A stretch of DNA of 64,000 bases from Thauera sedimentorum (GTDB lineage Bacteria; Pseudomonadota; Gammaproteobacteria; Burkholderiales; Rhodocyclaceae). The position numbers were made by a program, and so were the translations under genes. Positions 26,218-35,061 of this stretch are shown piece by piece. A model generated the notes under the pieces. The model was not told where the DNA came from and did not search any database. It saw nothing but the letters and a program-made list of their open reading frames with translations. The stretch spans positions 1,364,001 through 1,428,000 of the forward strand of contig NZ_JACTAH010000001.1 of assembly GCF_014489115.1 (NCBI RefSeq), written 5' to 3'. Within the stretch, counting starts at the first letter, position 1, and every line of letters starts with the position of its first letter.

Positions 26218-26637
26218 TCAGCGAAGCGTATCGTCGGGATAGGCGCTGCGGACCGCACGCAGCAACTCGAGCCGGAACGCGCTGCGCTCCTCGGCAGTCA
26301 GCCGGCGGCGTTCGAGGACGCCGCTGTTCAGCTCGTCGTCGTTGAGCAGGGCGCGCCTGACCTCGACATGCCTGGCGTCCTCCAGCGGCTCGGGAAAGAC
26401 CGCCGCTTCGTCGCCGACCATCTCCGACGCGTCATGCGCAGGAATGACGATGAGCATCTCGGCCGGCGCTTCGACCGAAGCTTCGGACGGTGCCGTCTGT
26501 GCCATGTCGTGCTGCACTTCCTGCGCATGGATCGCCGACACTGCCCCGAACACCAGCGCAACCGGCAGCAGGCGCGACAACACCCGCCTGCCGGCAGGCG
26601 CTTGACCACGACGCAGCGTCGATAGGACTGGGTTCAT
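26218..26637 (-). CDS. Exported hypothetical protein
   Basis: A 139-residue protein that I do not recognise. From the ATG at 26637 it begins with a basic stretch and a hydrophobic core (LSRLLPVALVFGAVSAIHAQ) that looks like a signal peptide cut after IHA. The mature part is acidic in the middle and ends in a charged helix-like segment RLTAEERSAFRLELLRAVRSAYPDDTLR. It diverges from ompR. An adjacent ATG (26640) and an upstream in-frame ATG (26730) are alternatives, but the latter removes the signal-like start. A TATAAT hexamer at 26648-26653 on the minus strand lies immediately upstream. Confidence 0.6.
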   Translation of the reverse strand: MNPVLSTLRRGQAPAGRRVLSRLLPVALVFGAVSAIHAQEVQHDMAQTAPSEASVEAPAEMLIVIPAHDASEMVGDEAAVFPEPLEDARHVEVRRALLNDDELNSGVLERRRLTAEERSAFRLELLRAVRSAYPDDTLR

Positions 26638-26647
26638 CATGGGATCA

Positions 26648-26653
26648 ATTATA
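26648..26653 (-). promoter_or_regulatory. Candidate -10 element (TATAAT) for the exported hypothetical gene
   Basis: Read on the minus strand the hexamer is a perfect TATAAT inside a low-GC patch. No matching -35 is evident 16-18 bases upstream. The start codon is only 8-11 bases further on, so initiation here would give a message with almost no leader. Confidence 0.4.
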
Positions 26654-26859
26654 TTTCGCGCAAAGGCATTCGAGAGAATGTCTGGTGTGGAAGATAGTCC
26701 GAATTGCGTACCTTGCGTCGAATGCGTCACGCCTCCGGCATCGACTTTGTAAGGGGATATTGCTCCAAAGGGACTACCTTACGAAGGGTTACGCGCCCGC
26801 TGCTTTGCCGCTTCCGGCGAGGCTGGCTCCGGCTCGAAGCTCAGGATAGGATTCGCCCC

Positions 26860-27597
26860 ATGAATACCAAGATCCGATATCGCGTACTGCTGGTTGACGA
26901 CGACGCCCGCCTGCGCGACCTGCTCTCCCGTTACCTTCAGGAACAGGGCTTCACCGTCAAGGCGGTCATCGACGCGCCCTCCATGGACCGAGCGCTGCAT
27001 CGCGAGCACTTCGACCTGCTGGTGCTCGACCTGATGCTGCCAGGCGAAGACGGACTGTCGATCTGCCGCCGCCTCCGTGCGGCGGAGAACACGATGCCTA
27101 TCATCATGCTCACCGCCAAGGGCGACGATGTCGACCGTATCGTGGGCCTGGAGATGGGCGCCGACGACTACCTGCCCAAGCCCTTCAACCCCCGCGAGCT
27201 GGTGGCACGCATCCACGCGGTGATGCGCCGCCAGCCGCCCTCCCTGCCGGGCGCGCCCACGCCCGAGGACGAGGTGGTGAACTTCGGCCGCATACGGGTC
27301 AATCTCGGCACCCGCACGCTGGTGCGCGACGAAGAAGAGATTTCGCTGACCACCGGCGAGTTTTCGCTCCTCAAGGTGCTGCTGCAGCATCCGCGACAGC
27401 CGCTGTCGCGCGACAAGTTGATGGAGCTGGCTCGCGGACGGGAGTACGGCGTCTTCGACCGCGCAATCGACGTTCAGGTCTCCCGCCTGCGCAAGCTGGT
27501 CGAGGACGACCCCGCCAAGCCCCGCTACATCCAGACGGTGTGGGGATTCGGCTATGTCTTCGTGCCCGACGAACCCAAGCCGGCCGACAGCGAATAA
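26860..27597 (+). CDS. ompR: OmpR-family response regulator
   Basis: A 245-residue two-component regulator: receiver domain with Asp12-Asp13-Asp14, phospho-acceptor Asp57 in LLVLDLMLPGEDG and Lys107 in DDYLPKPFNPREL, then a winged-helix DNA-binding domain (about 140-235) with RAIDVQVSRLRKLVEDDP and the QTVWGFGYVF wing. The opening KIRYRVLLVDDDARLRDLL and the adjoining EnvZ-like kinase support OmpR of the osmoregulatory pair. The ATG at 26860 is chosen for homology; the frame is open further upstream. Target genes in this organism are unknown. Confidence 0.92.
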   Translation: MNTKIRYRVLLVDDDARLRDLLSRYLQEQGFTVKAVIDAPSMDRALHREHFDLLVLDLMLPGEDGLSICRRLRAAENTMPIIMLTAKGDDVDRIVGLEMGADDYLPKPFNPRELVARIHAVMRRQPPSLPGAPTPEDEVVNFGRIRVNLGTRTLVRDEEEISLTTGEFSLLKVLLQHPRQPLSRDKLMELARGREYGVFDRAIDVQVSRLRKLVEDDPAKPRYIQTVWGFGYVFVPDEPKPADSE

Positions 27598-27604
27598 CCC
27601 CAGC

Positions 27605-28975
27605 GTGCGTCTCCCGTCCTTGCTGAGGGCACGTGCACGGGGCCGGCGCATCCTGCGCTGGCTGCCGCACACGCTGCTCTGGCAGACCTTCCTGTCGATC
27701 GCCCTGCTGCTCGGATTGACGCTGGCGATCTGGTCGCAGATTTTCCGCTACTTCGAGGAACCCTCGCGGGCACGCGACCTCGCGCAGATGGTGGTCAGCG
27801 TGGTGAACCTCACCCGCACCGCGCTGATCAATGCCGAACCGCGCCTGCGCACCGACCTGCTGATCGACCTCGCCGCCCTCGAGGGCATCCGCATCTATCC
27901 TTCCGAAGCCACCGACGAACTGCAGCCCGTCCCGGACACGCGGCCGATGCGCCTGCTCACCGCGGAGATCCGCCGACAGCTGGGAGACCATACCCGCTTC
28001 GCCATGCGCTGGAAGACGCTGGATGGATTCTGGGTCAGCTTCCGCCTTCATCCCGAGGACCCCGACGAGTACTGGGTGATGCTGCCGCGCGAACGCCTGC
28101 AGAAGCATCACGCGCTCGAATGGCTGGTGTGGGGCAGCGCCGCGCTGGTCGCCTCCCTGCTCGGCGCCTTTCTCATCGTCTCGCGCATCAGTGCACCGCT
28201 GCGCAGTCTGGCGCGCGCGGCGCGCATGGTGGGCAGCGGGCAGAACCCGCCCTTGCAGGAGGAAAGCGGCCCGGTCGAACTGGCGGTCGTCTCGCATGCC
28301 TTCAATCAGATGACCGGCGATCTGGCCCGCGCGGACGCCGACCGCGCGCTGATCCTGGCGGGCGTCTCGCACGATCTGCGCACCCCGCTGGCCCGTCTGC
28401 GGCTCGGCGTCGAGATGTCGGGCGCCCCGGAAGACGAAGTCACCGCCATGGTGGCCGACATCGAGGAAATGGACCGCATCATCGGCCAGTTCCTCGACTT
28501 CGGCCGCGGCGACCCGCAGGAAGCGATGCAGCCCGTCGACCTGGTCGAGCTTATCCGCGACCTGGCCGAACCCTACCGCTTGCGGGGCGTCGACATCGAA
28601 CTCGACCTGCCGGACCGGCTGTCCCTCCCGGTCCGTGCCCTGCCGCTGCGTCGCGCCATCACCAATCTGATCGACAATGCCATCCGCTACGCAGGCAGCG
28701 AATCGCCGATCACGGTCGGCCTGAGCACCCAGTCCGGTGAGGTGGCCATCGAGATCGCCGACCGCGGCCCCGGCATCCCCCCCGACGAGGTCGAGCGCCT
28801 GCGCCGCCCCTTCACCCGCCTGGAGACCGCCCGCAGCAACACCAAGGGCGCCGGTCTCGGCCTGGCAATCGTCGAACGCGTGATGCGGGCCCACGGAGGC
28901 TCGCTTGATCTGCTGCCGCGCGAAGGCGGCGGCCTGAGCGCGATTCTGCGGCTCCCCGGCGGCAGGTCACGCTAG
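27605..28975 (+). CDS. envZ: EnvZ-type sensor histidine kinase
   Basis: An inner-membrane sensor kinase that phosphorylates OmpR. From the GTG at 27605 it has 456 residues: membrane segment 1 (about 24-47), a short periplasmic domain, membrane segment 2 (about 171-193), HAMP (about 194-246), HisKA with His256 in GVSHDLRTPLARLRLG, and an ATPase domain with NLIDNAIRYAG (N box) and DRGPGIPPDE (G1 box), TKGAGLGLAIV (G2). An ATG at 27554 would overlap ompR by 44 bases and add 17 residues; neither start has a clear ribosome-binding site. Transcribed with ompR. Confidence 0.9.
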   Translation: MRLPSLLRARARGRRILRWLPHTLLWQTFLSIALLLGLTLAIWSQIFRYFEEPSRARDLAQMVVSVVNLTRTALINAEPRLRTDLLIDLAALEGIRIYPSEATDELQPVPDTRPMRLLTAEIRRQLGDHTRFAMRWKTLDGFWVSFRLHPEDPDEYWVMLPRERLQKHHALEWLVWGSAALVASLLGAFLIVSRISAPLRSLARAARMVGSGQNPPLQEESGPVELAVVSHAFNQMTGDLARADADRALILAGVSHDLRTPLARLRLGVEMSGAPEDEVTAMVADIEEMDRIIGQFLDFGRGDPQEAMQPVDLVELIRDLAEPYRLRGVDIELDLPDRLSLPVRALPLRRAITNLIDNAIRYAGSESPITVGLSTQSGEVAIEIADRGPGIPPDEVERLRRPFTRLETARSNTKGAGLGLAIVERVMRAHGGSLDLLPREGGGLSAILRLPGGRSR

Positions 28976-29020
28976 AATGAGCCTTCACGCGCCGCAACAA
29001 CCGGACCCCGTTTTACCCAC

Positions 29021-29461
29021 ATGCAGACTGATACCCGTACCTTGCCGGTTCTGACCCCCTACGAGCAGATCGGCGGCGAACCCGCCGTGCGCGCGCTGGT
29101 CAAGCGCTTCTATGAACTGATGGACGCCTTGCCCGAGGCCTGGGACGTGCGCAGGATGCACGCCGAGGATCTCTCCGGTTCTGAGGAAAAGCTGTTCCTC
29201 TTCCTCTCCGGCTGGTTCGGCGGACCGAACCTCTACGTAGAGCGCTTCGGACCGCCCTTCCTGCGCGCCCGCCACCTGCCCTTCTCCATCGGTGCGGCAG
29301 AGCGCGACCAGTGGATGCTGTGCATGCAGCAGGCGCTCGAAGAGCTCGTCGGCGACAGCGAACTGCGCGGCAGCCTGCTGCAGTCCTTCACCGCACTCGC
29401 CGACCATATGCGCAACCGCGCCGAGGCGCCGCCGGCGGCGCACAATCACCAGCAGCTATAA
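29021..29461 (+). CDS. Group II truncated haemoglobin
   Basis: A 146-residue 2-over-2 globin of the GlbO/YjbI group, binding haem and thought to handle oxygen, nitric oxide or peroxide. Visible haem-pocket residues are Phe30-Tyr31 (B9-B10), the proximal histidine His85 in RARHLPFSIG and Trp98 (G8) in ERDQWMLCM, which marks group II. It follows envZ closely; a TAGAAT hexamer overlaps the envZ stop and may provide a separate promoter. Why it travels with ompR-envZ is unclear. Confidence 0.92.
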   Translation: MQTDTRTLPVLTPYEQIGGEPAVRALVKRFYELMDALPEAWDVRRMHAEDLSGSEEKLFLFLSGWFGGPNLYVERFGPPFLRARHLPFSIGAAERDQWMLCMQQALEELVGDSELRGSLLQSFTALADHMRNRAEAPPAAHNHQQL

Positions 29462-29470
29462 TCCACCCGC

Positions 29471-30082
29471 ATGAAATTCCTGTTCGACCTCCTGCCCGTC
29501 ATCCTGTTCTTCGGCGTCTACAAGCTCGCCGGCGCCAACGAGGACGCCGCCTTCCAGATGGCCGGCGCCTGGCTGGGCGACGGCGTCACCGCCAAGCAGG
29601 TCCCCATCCTGCTGGCCACCGTGGTGGCCATCCTCGCCACCTTCGGCCAGATAGCCTGGGTGTGGGCGCGCCACCGCAAGGTGGACACCATGCTGTGGGT
29701 GAGCCTGGGCATCATCGTCGTGTTCGGCGGCGCCACGCTGTTCTTCCACAACCCGACCTTCATCAAGTGGAAGCCGACGGCGCTGTACTGGCTGTTCGGC
29801 GCGGTGCTTGCCGGGTCCGCCCTGCTCTTCCGCCGCAACCTGATCCGCCGCATGCTGGAAGCGCAGATCCAGCTGCCCGACGCCGTGTGGGAGCGTCTGA
29901 ACCTCGCCTGGGCGGCCTTCTTCTTTGCCATGGGCGGCATCAATCTTTACGTGGCCTACAGCTTCTCCGAGGAGGCCTGGGTCAACTTCAAGCTCTTCGG
30001 CGGCATGGGGCTGATGCTGGCCTTCGTGCTTGCCCAGGGCTTCTTCCTGTCCAAATACCTAGAAGAGGATCCCCAACAATGA
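29471..30082 (+). CDS. yciB: Inner membrane septation protein A (YciB/IspZ family)
   Basis: A 203-residue membrane protein with five to six hydrophobic segments, opening [20 protein letters not shown]. Diagnostic stretches are [18 protein letters not shown] and [23 protein letters not shown]. Homologues affect septation and envelope integrity, probably by linking cell elongation and division machinery; the molecular role is not known. Its TGA overlaps the ATG of yciI. The yciB-yciI-bolA-ppiC order is a common proteobacterial arrangement. Confidence 0.93.
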   Translation: MKFLFDLLPVILFFGVYKLAGANEDAAFQMAGAWLGDGVTAKQVPILLATVVAILATFGQIAWVWARHRKVDTMLWVSLGIIVVFGGATLFFHNPTFIKWKPTALYWLFGAVLAGSALLFRRNLIRRMLEAQIQLPDAVWERLNLAWAAFFFAMGGINLYVAYSFSEEAWVNFKLFGGMGLMLAFVLAQGFFLSKYLEEDPQQ

Positions 30083-30381
30083 TGTTCTACGCCATGATCG
30101 GCGAGGACGCCCCGGGCACGCTGGATGCCCGCATGGCGGCCCGTCCGGCCCACCTCGCCCGCCTCGAGGCCCTGCGCGACGAAGGCCGCCTGCTGATTGC
30201 CGGCCCCATGCCGGCGATCGACTCGCCCGACCCCGGCCCGGCAGGCTTCGCCGGCAGCCTGGTGGTCGCGGAGTTCGCCTCGCAGGCCGACGCCGAGCGC
30301 TGGCTCGCCGAGGACCCCTACGTCAAGCAAGGCGTGTTCGCGCGCACCTCGGTGCGCCCGTTCAAGAAGGTGCTGCCTTGA
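30079..30381 (+). CDS. yciI: YciI family protein
   Basis: A 100-residue ferredoxin-like alpha/beta protein of the YCII superfamily, with the conserved active-site-like histidine in [22 protein letters not shown] and the [18 protein letters not shown] tail. Its enzymatic activity is unknown. It begins ATGATG inside the yciB stop; either ATG is possible. Its stop overlaps the TTG start of bolA, so the whole set is translationally coupled. Confidence 0.9.
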   Translation: MMFYAMIGEDAPGTLDARMAARPAHLARLEALRDEGRLLIAGPMPAIDSPDPGPAGFAGSLVVAEFASQADAERWLAEDPYVKQGVFARTSVRPFKKVLP

Positions 30382-30674
30382 ACGTGCCCGAGCAGATCCG
30401 CGAGCGCCTGCTGCAGGCGCTCCAGCCGGTGTCGCTCGACATCGGCGACGACAGCGCGCTGCATGCCGGACATGCCGGTGCCCGATCCGGCGGCGGTCAC
30501 TACCGCGTCGACGTCGTCTCGGACGCCTTTGCGGGCAAGAACCGGGTGGCCCGGCAGCGCATGATTTACGAAGCATTGGGCACGATGATGCAGCATGAAA
30601 TCCATGCGCTCGCGATTCGTGCCCGGACGGCCGAAGAGGCCGCCAATCAACCCACCGACAAGGAAACTCGATGA
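30378..30674 (+). CDS. BolA family protein
   Basis: A 98-residue BolA-like protein, a class that partners monothiol glutaredoxins in iron-sulfur cluster trafficking and affects cell shape. The fold shows in [17 protein letters not shown], the GGGHYRVDVVSDAFAGKNRVARQRMIYEAL core with the conserved His, and MMQHEIHALAIRART near the end. The start chosen is TTG, which overlaps the yciI stop (TTGA); a GTG two codons further in (30384) is an alternative that changes little. It overlaps ppiC by four bases. Confidence 0.9.
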   Translation: MNVPEQIRERLLQALQPVSLDIGDDSALHAGHAGARSGGGHYRVDVVSDAFAGKNRVARQRMIYEALGTMMQHEIHALAIRARTAEEAANQPTDKETR

Positions 30675-31453
30675 AAGCACTGCCCAGCCGTCTTGCCCTG
30701 ACCCTCATGGCCGGCCTGACCGCCCTGGCCGCCCAGGCTGCGGAGCCGACGGCAACCGTCAACGGCAAGGCCGTCCCGTCCTCGCGGCTCGAAGTCATGC
30801 TCACCGAACAGCGTGCCCAGGGCGCTCCGGACAGCCCGCAACTGCGCGAGGCGGTGCGCGAGGAACTGATCCGCCGGGAGATCCTCTCCCAGGAAGCCGC
30901 CAAGCTCGGCCTGGACAAGAAGACCGACGTGCAGGCGCAGATGGATCTCGCCCGCCAGGCCATCCTGATCCGCGCCTACCTGCAGGACTGGGTGAAGACC
31001 AACCCGGTCACCGACGCCGACATCCGCAAGGAATACGACCAGATCGTCGCGCGCATGGGCAGCAAGGAATACAACCCGCGCCACATCCTGGTGGAAACCG
31101 AGGAAGCAGCCAAGGACATCATCGCCAAGCTGCGCTCGGGCGCCAAGTTCGAGGACCTCGCCGCGCAGTCGATCGATCCGGGCTCCAAGGAGCGCGGCGG
31201 CGACCTGGGCTGGGCCAACCCCGGCATGTTCGTCAAGCCGTTCTCCGAGGCCATGGTGAAGCTGGAAAAGGGCGAGTACACCGCGATGCCGGTGAAGAGC
31301 GACTTCGGCTTCCACGTCATCCAGATGCAGGACATCCGCCCGACCAAGGCGCCGGCCTTCGACGAGGTCAAGCCGCAGCTGCAGCAGCGCATGCAGCAGC
31401 AGAAGGTGGAGCAGCACATTGTCGACCTGCGCGGCAAGGCCGAGGTGAAGTAA
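30671..31453 (+). CDS. Periplasmic peptidyl-prolyl isomerase, parvulin (PpiC/SurA-like) type
   Basis: A 260-residue protein folding helper. Residues 1-23 are a signal peptide with a likely cut at AQA/AEP. The N-terminal chaperone-like part resembles SurA_N, and the parvulin domain covers about 135-225 (YNPRHILVETEEAAKDI, SKERGGDLGWANPGMFVKPF, KSDFGFHVIQMQD). It acts on outer-membrane proteins in the periplasm. It is the last gene of the ompR-to-ppiC run and is followed by a strong terminator. Its start overlaps the bolA stop (ATGA). Confidence 0.93.
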   Translation: MKALPSRLALTLMAGLTALAAQAAEPTATVNGKAVPSSRLEVMLTEQRAQGAPDSPQLREAVREELIRREILSQEAAKLGLDKKTDVQAQMDLARQAILIRAYLQDWVKTNPVTDADIRKEYDQIVARMGSKEYNPRHILVETEEAAKDIIAKLRSGAKFEDLAAQSIDPGSKERGGDLGWANPGMFVKPFSEAMVKLEKGEYTAMPVKSDFGFHVIQMQDIRPTKAPAFDEVKPQLQQRMQQQKVEQHIVDLRGKAEVK

Positions 31454-31474
31454 GCCTTTTGTAGCCGGACAAGG

Positions 31475-31504
31475 AAAAAGCCGACCCACGGGTCGGCTTT
31501 TTTG
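31475..31504. terminator. Rho-independent terminator after ppiC (works both ways)
   Basis: Stem AAAAAGCCGACC / GGTCGGCTTTTTT with a short CACG loop, running into a T-tract on the plus strand and a T-tract on the minus strand. It separates the convergent parvulin and acyl-CoA dehydrogenase genes. Confidence 0.92.
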
Positions 31505-31560
31505 TTTCGTCCTTCATGCAAGGCGGCCTGGCATGCTGTCGCCGCCAGGCCGCCCTGCAA

Positions 31561-33357
31561 TCAGAAATCTTCTTCGCTCAGTTCCAGCGCGCCGGCCGCG
31601 CCATTGACCACGGCGTAGGACAGGCCGGCGGCCTGCGACAGCACGTGATCCGCGTAGAAACGCGCAGTGACGATCTTGCTGCGGTAGAAGCCGGCGTCGC
31701 CGCTGCCCTCCTCCAGACGGCGAGCGGAAACCAGCGCCGCACGCGCCATCTGCCAGCCGCCGGCAACGATGCCGAACAGCTTCAGGAAGGGTACCGAACC
31801 CACGTGGGCGGCCTTGATGTCCTGGCCGTAGGTCGCGACGATGTAGGACGCCGCCTCTTCCAGCGCCTTGACGCCTTCGCCCAGCGAGCGGCGGATCGCC
31901 GCCATGGCCTCACCCTGCGCCTCGCCCAGTTCGGCTTCCACCTTGCGCATCTCGGCGATCACGCCCTTGATCGTCTCCCCGCCTTCGCGGGCGATCTTGC
32001 GGCCGATCAGGTCGTTGGCCTGGATTGCGGTGGTGCCTTCGTAGATCGGCGTGATGCGGGCGTCGCGCAGATGCTGCGCCGCGCCGGTTTCCTCGATGAA
32101 GCCCATGCCGCCATGCACCTGCACGCCGGTCGAGGCGATATCCACCGAGTTTTCGGTGCACCAGCCCTTGACCACCGGGATCATCAGGTCGACGAAAGCC
32201 TGATTCTGCGCACGCACCGCGTCATCCGGGTGCATGTGGGCCATGTCGGTGGCCGCGCCGACGACATAGGCGAGCGCCCGCATCGCTTCGGTCTGGCTCT
32301 TCATGGACATCAGCATGCGGCGCACATCCGGGTGATGCAGGATGTTCACCTTGGGGCCGCCACGCACACCGACTTCGGTGCCCTGCACGCGGTCCTTGGC
32401 GTACTGCAGCGCGTGCTGGTAGGCACGCTCGGACAGCGCCAGGCCTTCCATGCCGACGGCGAAGCGCGCCTCGTTCATCATGATGAACATGTACTCCAGG
32501 CCGCGGTTCGGCTCACCGATCAAGGTGCCGACCGCCCCGCCGTTGTCGCCGAAGGCCAGCACGCAGGTGGGGCTGGCGTGGATGCCGAGCTTGTGCTCGA
32601 TGGACACGCAATGCACGTCGTTGCGCGCGCCCGGCGTGCCGTCGGCGTTCACCATGAACTTCGGCACCACGAACAGCGAGATGCCCTTCACGCCTTCCGG
32701 TGCGTCCGGCAGGCGGGCCAGCACCAGGTGGATGATGTTGTCGGTGAGGTCGTGCTCGCCGTAGGTGATGAAGATCTTCTGGCCGAAAATCTTGTAGGTG
32801 CCGTCGCCCTGCGGTTCGGCACGGGTGCGCACCGCGGCCAGGTCGGAGCCGGCCTGCGGTTCGGTCAGGTTCATGGTGCCGGTCCACTCGCCGCTCACCA
32901 TCTTCGGCAGGTACATGTCCTTCTGCTCGTCGGTGCCGCGCAGCATCAGCGCCTCGATGGCACCGGTGGTCAGCATCGGACACAGCGAAAAGGCCATGTT
33001 GGCCGATTTCCACATCTCCATCACCGCGGTGGAGATCAGCTTGGGCAGGCCCTGGCCGCCGTACTGCGGGTCGCAGGCCAGCGCGGTCCAGCCGGACTCG
33101 GCGAACTGGGTGTAGGCGTCCTTCCAGCCCGGCGCGGTCGACACCTGGCCGTCCTTCCACTTGGCGCCTTCCTGGTCGCCGATCTTGTTCAGGGGGGCCA
33201 GCACGCCGCCGGCAAACTTGCCGGCCTCGTCGAGGATCGCATCCACCAGATCCGGGGAGACTTCCTCGCATCCGGGCAGGCCGGCCACGCCTTCGAGGTT
33301 GGCCAGTTCGCGCATCACGAACTGCATGTCACGGATCGGTGCGGTGTATTGACTCAT
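31561..33357 (-). CDS. Acyl-CoA dehydrogenase (large, C-terminal-extended type)
   Basis: A 598-residue FAD enzyme that oxidises acyl-CoA to enoyl-CoA and passes electrons to ETF. It has the acyl-CoA dehydrogenase N, middle (EWTGTMNLTEPQAGSDLAAV) and C domains, the catalytic-base region ITPIYEGTTAIQ near residue 440, and an extra about 120-residue C-terminal domain seen in AidB-unlike large ACADs (PF12806-type). The ATG at 33357 gives MSQYTAPIRDMQFVMREL, the usual start of this class. It lies downstream of etfB-etfA and a CbiM-like gene on the same strand, which fits its need for ETF. Confidence 0.93.
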   Translation of the reverse strand: MSQYTAPIRDMQFVMRELANLEGVAGLPGCEEVSPDLVDAILDEAGKFAGGVLAPLNKIGDQEGAKWKDGQVSTAPGWKDAYTQFAESGWTALACDPQYGGQGLPKLISTAVMEMWKSANMAFSLCPMLTTGAIEALMLRGTDEQKDMYLPKMVSGEWTGTMNLTEPQAGSDLAAVRTRAEPQGDGTYKIFGQKIFITYGEHDLTDNIIHLVLARLPDAPEGVKGISLFVVPKFMVNADGTPGARNDVHCVSIEHKLGIHASPTCVLAFGDNGGAVGTLIGEPNRGLEYMFIMMNEARFAVGMEGLALSERAYQHALQYAKDRVQGTEVGVRGGPKVNILHHPDVRRMLMSMKSQTEAMRALAYVVGAATDMAHMHPDDAVRAQNQAFVDLMIPVVKGWCTENSVDIASTGVQVHGGMGFIEETGAAQHLRDARITPIYEGTTAIQANDLIGRKIAREGGETIKGVIAEMRKVEAELGEAQGEAMAAIRRSLGEGVKALEEAASYIVATYGQDIKAAHVGSVPFLKLFGIVAGGWQMARAALVSARRLEEGSGDAGFYRSKIVTARFYADHVLSQAAGLSYAVVNGAAGALELSEEDF

Positions 33358-33436
33358 TTGACTGTTCGCTCCACATGGTTTTGTTGTCGATGCGCGGCCC
33401 CTGCAACCGCACCTACTGCGCCTGCCGAGGCAGGTA

Positions 33437-34102
33437 CTACTTCCGGACGAGATATCGGCGGTCGTCGAAGGCCGCCACCCACTCGGGCCGGTACACAACC
33501 ATCAGCGTGATCACCCCGCCGCTGATCCAGCCCTCGGAGAAACCGAGCAGCAGGAAGTACGGCAGGTAGTCACTTGCCAGAAAAGCGGCCTCGTAGGCGC
33601 CCGCCGCCACCATGACGCCCGAGGCCACCAGCCCCTGCAGCATCACGGTGAGCGCGGCGCCGAAGAAGCCGGCGACGAAGACGAAGACGAAGAAATGTGC
33701 CGGCAGGAAGCGTTCGATCAGCTTGTGCAGACGGTGGGCCAGTACCACCGGCACCACCACCATCAGCAGGAAGTTGATCGGCCAGGCCTGCCATTCGATG
33801 GCGCCGTTGAGCGTGATGCCGGTGAGTGCCAGCGCCAGCGTCACGATGGCCAGTTGCGGCCCCAGGGCCAAGGTGGCGGCCATCGCGCCCATCAGGTGCA
33901 GGTTGAGGCCGGGCTTGACCCCGGCCTTCAGGCTCCACATCAGCATCAGGCCTACGGCGAAGCCCAGCAGCAGGTTGAGCTGCGTGCCGGACTTCAGCCG
34001 CCCCCAGGGGGCGGTGCGCCACACCAGCCAGCCGACCGCGACCGAAAGCACCAGCGCGGACCAGTGCCAGGTTGCGGAGAAAAGTCCGGCCGACAGATTC
34101 AT
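33437..34102 (-). CDS. CbiM-like energy-coupling-factor membrane protein
   Basis: A 221-residue membrane protein with about six hydrophobic segments. The core GVKPGLNLHLMGAMAATLALGPQ resembles the CbiM/NikM S-component fold (COG3235 group). True cobalt and nickel CbiM proteins start Met-His-Ile because His2 binds the metal; this one starts MNLSAGLF and no CbiN, CbiQ or CbiO gene is nearby. Its substrate is therefore unknown. It sits between etfA and the acyl-CoA dehydrogenase on the same strand. Confidence 0.72.
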   Translation of the reverse strand: MNLSAGLFSATWHWSALVLSVAVGWLVWRTAPWGRLKSGTQLNLLLGFAVGLMLMWSLKAGVKPGLNLHLMGAMAATLALGPQLAIVTLALALTGITLNGAIEWQAWPINFLLMVVVPVVLAHRLHKLIERFLPAHFFVFVFVAGFFGAALTVMLQGLVASGVMVAAGAYEAAFLASDYLPYFLLLGFSEGWISGGVITLMVVYRPEWVAAFDDRRYLVRK

Positions 34103-34130
34103 CGCACGCCCCGCCGGGGTCCGGCAGGCC

Positions 34131-35060
34131 TCACAGCGCCTTGGTCAGCTCCGGCACCACCTCGAACAGGTCGCCCACCAGGCCGTAGTCCGCCACCTGG
34201 AAGATCGGTGCTTCCGGATCCTTGTTGATCGCCACGATCACCTTGGAATCCTTCATGCCTGCCAGGTGCTGGATCGCGCCGGAAATACCCACCGCGAGGT
34301 AGAGTTGCGGCGCGACGATCTTGCCGGTCTGGCCCACCTGGTAGTCGTTGGGCACGTAGCCCGCATCGACCGCGGCGCGGCTCGCGCCGAGCGCGGCGCC
34401 CAGCTTGTCGGCCAGCGGCTCGAGCAGGGCGTGGTAGTTCTCACCGCTGCCCAGCCCGCGACCGCCGGAGACGATGGTCTTGGCCGCGCCCAGCTCGGGG
34501 CGCTCGCTCTTGGTGAGTTCCCGGCCAACCAGCCTGGAAACGCCCAGATCGGCGCCAGCGGAGAGATTTTCCACCGCGGCCGATCCGCCTTCGGCAGCCG
34601 CCTCGAAGGCGGTGGTGCGCACGGTGATCACCTTGACCGCATCGGCGCTCTTCACGGTGGCCATGGCGTTGCCGGCATAGATCGGGCGCACGAAGGTGTC
34701 GGCACCCTCGACCGCGACGATGTCGGAAATCTGCGCGACGTCCAGCAGCGCAGCCACACGCGGGGCGACGTTCTTGCCGAAGGAGCTGGCGGGCGCGAGG
34801 ATGTGGCTGTAGCCGGCGGCATTGGCCACCACCAGCGCCGCCACGTTCTCGGCCAGCTGCGCCTCGTAGTGCGGCGCGGCGGCGCACAGCACCTTGCTCA
34901 CGCCGGCCAGCTTGGCTGCCGCGCTGCAGGCGCCCTCGCAACCCTGGCCCGCCACCAGCACGTGGACCTCGCCGCCGATCGCGGCGGCAGCCGTCACGGT
35001 ATTGAGCGTGGCGGCCTTGATGGATTGATTGTCGTGTTCAGCAATAACCAGGATCGCCAT
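34131..35060 (-). CDS. etfA: Electron transfer flavoprotein alpha subunit
   Basis: With EtfB it carries electrons from acyl-CoA dehydrogenases to ETF-ubiquinone oxidoreductase. The 309-residue protein has the N-terminal [21 protein letters not shown] and the C-terminal FAD domain with [40 protein letters not shown] and [25 protein letters not shown]. Length is normal. Its start codon is one base from the etfB stop, so the subunits are produced together. Confidence 0.97.
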   Translation of the reverse strand: MAILVIAEHDNQSIKAATLNTVTAAAAIGGEVHVLVAGQGCEGACSAAAKLAGVSKVLCAAAPHYEAQLAENVAALVVANAAGYSHILAPASSFGKNVAPRVAALLDVAQISDIVAVEGADTFVRPIYAGNAMATVKSADAVKVITVRTTAFEAAAEGGSAAVENLSAGADLGVSRLVGRELTKSERPELGAAKTIVSGGRGLGSGENYHALLEPLADKLGAALGASRAAVDAGYVPNDYQVGQTGKIVAPQLYLAVGISGAIQHLAGMKDSKVIVAINKDPEAPIFQVADYGLVGDLFEVVPELTKAL

Positions 35061-35061
35061 C

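Noticed and set aside
29311..30381. 356-codon plus-strand open frame across yciB and yciI
   Set aside because: Its first two thirds are an Arg-rich shadow of the globin and yciB; only the final 100 residues (from 30079) are the real YciI.
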